Of a stretch of DNA of 64,000 bases, positions 61,271-64,000 are shown piece by piece. Position numbers and translations under genes: made by a program. The notes beneath the pieces were generated by a model, which worked only from the letters and a program-made list of their open reading frames with translations, was not told the origin of the DNA and ran no database searches. The DNA is from Liolophura sinensis (lineage: Eukaryota > Mollusca > Polyplacophora > Chitonida > Chitonidae), in assembly GCF_032854445.1 (NCBI RefSeq), contig NW_027017998.1, positions 62,001 through 126,000 of the forward strand. Direction: 5' to 3'. Each line of letters opens with the position of its first letter. Within the stretch, counting starts at the first letter, position 1.

Positions 61271-64000
61271 CCGTTGCTACGCACGTGATTATGACATAAA
61301 TGATCATTCAATTGTCGCTACAGCCAAAAGTATTGGTCGGAGAGCAACGCGGATTCCACCATTCGATTTCTCGTCACAAAATACGTCGGATTAGCCTCTT
61401 ACCAGCAGCACTGGAACAATTTTTCCAATTTTGCATTTTTGCCTGATCTTTTTGTTAATTGAAACCGGCTACACTGTACTCTGTACAATCGCGACTGGTC
61501 ATTACTATATTCAACTTTTGACTATAAGTTATGTGCCCTTCGGTAGCCCAGAAGACCTGAAATCTTTGGGCCAAGCCCATTTAACTCACCCAGCAATTGT
61601 CTTACTTCTAAGTGCAAGACAATCTCAATGTCTGTATCTACGTGTAGAAAAACCACACCATTTGTACATAAAAAACACAAGGTACTTGATACAGTCTGCT
61701 GTAAAAAGTACAACTGAACACTGACCCACTTCAGTAAGGTGCCAAAAGATGCGGAATTGAGCCAGGCATCGGCAGCTGTTGAAAAATTGCAAATTTCCCT
61801 GGTTTCCATGGAGTAAGAGCCGTTGCTGGGCACGTGATTATGACATCAATGATCATTGAATTGTCACTACAGCCAAAAGTATTGGTCGGAGAGCAACGCG
61901 GTTTGCACCATTCGATTTGTCGTCACAAAATACGTCGAATTAGTCTCTTACCAGCAACACTGGAACAGTTTTTCCACTTTTGCATTTTTGCCTGGTCTTT
62001 TTGTTAATTGAAATCGGCTACACTGTACTCTGTACAATCGCTACTGGTCATTACTATATTTAACTTTTGACTATAAGTTATGTGCCCTTCGGTAGCCCAG
62101 AAGACCTGAAATCTTTGGCTAAGCCCATTTACTCACCAGCAATTGCCTTACTTCTAAGTGCAAGACAATCTCAATGTCTTTATCTACGTGTAGAAAAACC
62201 ACACCATTTGTACGTGAAAAACACAAGGTACTTGATACAGTCTGCTGTAAAAAGTACAACTGAACACTGACCCACTTCAGTAAGGTGCCAAAAGATGCGG
62301 AATTGAGCCAGGTATCGGCAGCTGTTGAAAAATTGCAAATTTCCCTGGTTTCCATGGAGTAAGAGCCGTTGCTGGGCACGTGATTATGACATAAATGATC
62401 ATTCAATTGTCACTACAGGCAAAAGTATTGGTCGGAGAGCAACGCGGTTTGCACCATTCGATTTGTCGTCACAAAATACGTCGGATTAGCCTCTTACCAG
62501 CAGCACTGGAACAATTTTCCAATTTTGCATTTTTGCCTAGTCTTTTTGTTAATTGAAATCGGCTACACTGTACTATGTACCATCGCGACTGGTCATTACT
62601 ATATTCAACTTTTGACTATAAGTTATGTGCCCTTCGGTAGCCCAGAAGACCTGAAATCTTTGGGCTAATCCCATTTAACTCACCCAGCAATTGCCTTACT
62701 TCTAAGTGCAAGACAATCTCAATGTCTTTATCTACGTGTAGAAAAACCACACCATTTGTACGTGAAAAACACAAGGTACTTGATACAGTCTGCTGTAAAA
62801 AGTACAACTGAACACTGACCCACTTCAGTAAGGTGCCAAAGATGCGGAATTGAGCAGGTAACGGCAGCTGTTGAAAAATTGCAAATTTCCCTGGTTTCCA
62901 TGGAGTAAGAGCCGTTTGCTGGGCACGTGATTATGACATAAATGATCATTCAATTGTCACTACAGGCAAAAGTATTGGTCGGAGAGCAACGCGGTTTGCA
63001 CCATTCGATTTGTCGTCACAAAATACGTCGGATTAGCCTCTTACCAGCAGCACTGGAACAATTTTTCCAATTTTGCATTTTTGCCTAGTGATTTTGTTAA
63101 TTGAAATCGGCTACACTGTACTATGTACCATCGCGACTGGTCATTACTATATTCAACTTTTGACTATATGTTATGTGCCCTTCGGTAGCCAGAAGACGTC
63201 AAATCTTTGGACCAAGCCCATTTAACTCACCCAGCAATTGTCTTACTTCTAAGTCCAAGACAATCTCAATGTCTTTATCTACGTGTAGAAAAACCACACC
63301 ATTTGTACATAAAAAACACAAGGTACTTGATACAGTCTGCTGTAAAAAGTACAACTGAACACTGACCTACTTCAGTAAGGTGCCAAAAGATTTGGAATTG
63401 AGCCAGGCATCGGCAGCTGTTGAAAAATTGCAAATTTCCCTGGTTTCCATGGAGTAAGAGCCGTTGCTGGGCACGTGATTATGAAATAAATGATCATTCA
63501 ATTGTCACTACAGGCAAAAGTATTGGTCGGAGAGCAACGCAGTTTGCACCATTCGATTTCTCGTCACAAAATACGTCGGATTAGCCTCTTCCCAGCAGCA
63601 CTGGAACAGTTTTTCCACTTTTGCATTTTTGCCTGGTCTTTTTCTTAATTGAAATCGGCTACACTGTACTCTGTACAATCGCGACTGGTCATTACTATAT
63701 TCAACTTTTGACTATAAGTTATGTGCCCTTCGGTAGCCCAGAAGACCTGAAATCTTTGGGCTAAGCCCATTTTAACTCACCCAGCAATTGTCTTACTTCT
63801 AAGTCCAAGACAATCTCAATGTCTTTATCTACGTGTAGAAAAACCAGACCATTTGTACATAAAAAACACAAGGTACTTGATACAGTCTGCTGTAAAAAGT
63901 ACAACTAAATACTAACCCACATTTATAAGGTGCCAAAAGATGCGGAATTGGGCCAGGCATCGGCAGCTGTTGACAAATTGCAAATTTCCCTGGTTTCCAT
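61271..64000 (+). repeat. 7-unit HOR copy 5, cut by the window end
   Basis: Units start at 61271, 61820, 62366, 62912 and 63461. The unit at 61271 continues the 3842-bp register. The unit at 61820 instead resembles 58526, six units back (GATCATTGAATTG). Two units of 546 bp (61820 and 62366) hold several one-base losses, such as TTTGGCTAAGCCC near 62113 and GAGCAGGTAACGG near 62853. The final unit ends in GGTTTCCAT, about 9 bp before its expected end. Confidence 0.82.

Larger units (their letters stand above)
1..64000. repeat. Tandem satellite array, 117 head-to-tail units of about 549 bp, filling the window
   Basis: The same roughly 549-bp unit recurs from the first to the last base, always in the same orientation and with no unique sequence between units. 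Early unit starts, read from the anchor CCGTTGCT, are 1, 550, 1099, 1648, 2198, 2747, 3296 and 3845; the last is 63461. Most units are exactly 549 bp. Real structural exceptions are 334 and 668 bp (each twice) and 542 bp (four times). Units differ from one another by scattered substitutions that fall into linked sets, so subfamilies exist. This organisation is that of eukaryotic satellite DNA maintained by unequal exchange and gene conversion. Both ends of the array lie outside the window. I do not recognise the family. A role at a centromere or in heterochromatin is inference only. Confidence 0.98.

Noticed and set aside
288-63358. Many short open reading frames of 60-164 codons on both strands
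   Set aside because: They are the same few segments of the satellite monomer repeated about 117 times, overlap one another on opposite strands, are opened or closed by single substitutions, and show no recognisable domain. I annotate none as a gene.
1-64000. CRISPR array or bacterial repeat locus
   Set aside because: The repeated unit is about 549 bp with no unique spacers between copies. CRISPR repeats are a few tens of bases separated by unique spacers.
1-64000. Protein with long tandem repeats (183-residue repeat)
   Set aside because: Although 549 is divisible by three, every frame contains at least one stop per unit, including a TGA that I saw in essentially all units in the most open frame.

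Overview
The whole 64 kb window is one uninterrupted tandem satellite DNA array. I find no protein-coding gene, RNA gene, transposon or CRISPR array, and no stretch of unique sequence. The basic unit is about 549 bp. Taking the motif CCGTTGCT as the unit start (it falls at base 1), I placed 117 successive units by hand, all head-to-tail in the same orientation; the last is cut by the window end about 9 bp short. A hand count of the first 540 bases gives about 42% G+C. This is the structure of heterochromatic, possibly centromeric or subtelomeric, satellite DNA of a eukaryote. I do not recognise the family and cannot name the organism.

The array has layers of higher-order repeat (HOR) structure. 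From 1365 to about 9958 there are two near-identical 8-unit HOR copies of 4297 bp, each with the same rearranged pair of units (334 + 668 bp instead of 549 + 549). A third, recombined partial copy follows near 10.8-12.7 kb. From 12.4 to 18.5 kb there are short-range duplications, including a monomer that looks exactly duplicated. From 18.5 to 27.3 kb a 6-unit HOR of about 3.29 kb is present. From 27.3 to 30.6 kb there are simple tandem copies. From 30.6 to 40.4 kb there are interlaced 3-, 5- and 7-unit periodicities marked by four units with the same 7-bp deletion. From 40.4 to 45.9 kb dimeric and trimeric duplications dominate. From 45.9 to 64 kb a 7-unit HOR of about 3.84 kb recurs at 45902, 49748, 53587, 57429 and 61271.

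Sequence quality is uneven. Outside two tracts, unit length is almost always exactly 549 bp (every unit from 9144 to 17378, for example). Within about 17.4-27.3 kb and 47.0-53.6 kb it wanders between 544 and 554 bp because of many private one-base insertions and deletions, mostly in short homopolymers. This looks like poorly polished long-read sequence rather than biology.

Nothing here works together as a pathway. The interest is in how the array evolves (unequal exchange, gene conversion, hairpin-associated deletion), in conserved dyad symmetries inside the monomer, and in two unusually open but repeatedly interrupted reading frames. Those frames are recorded as observations, not as genes.
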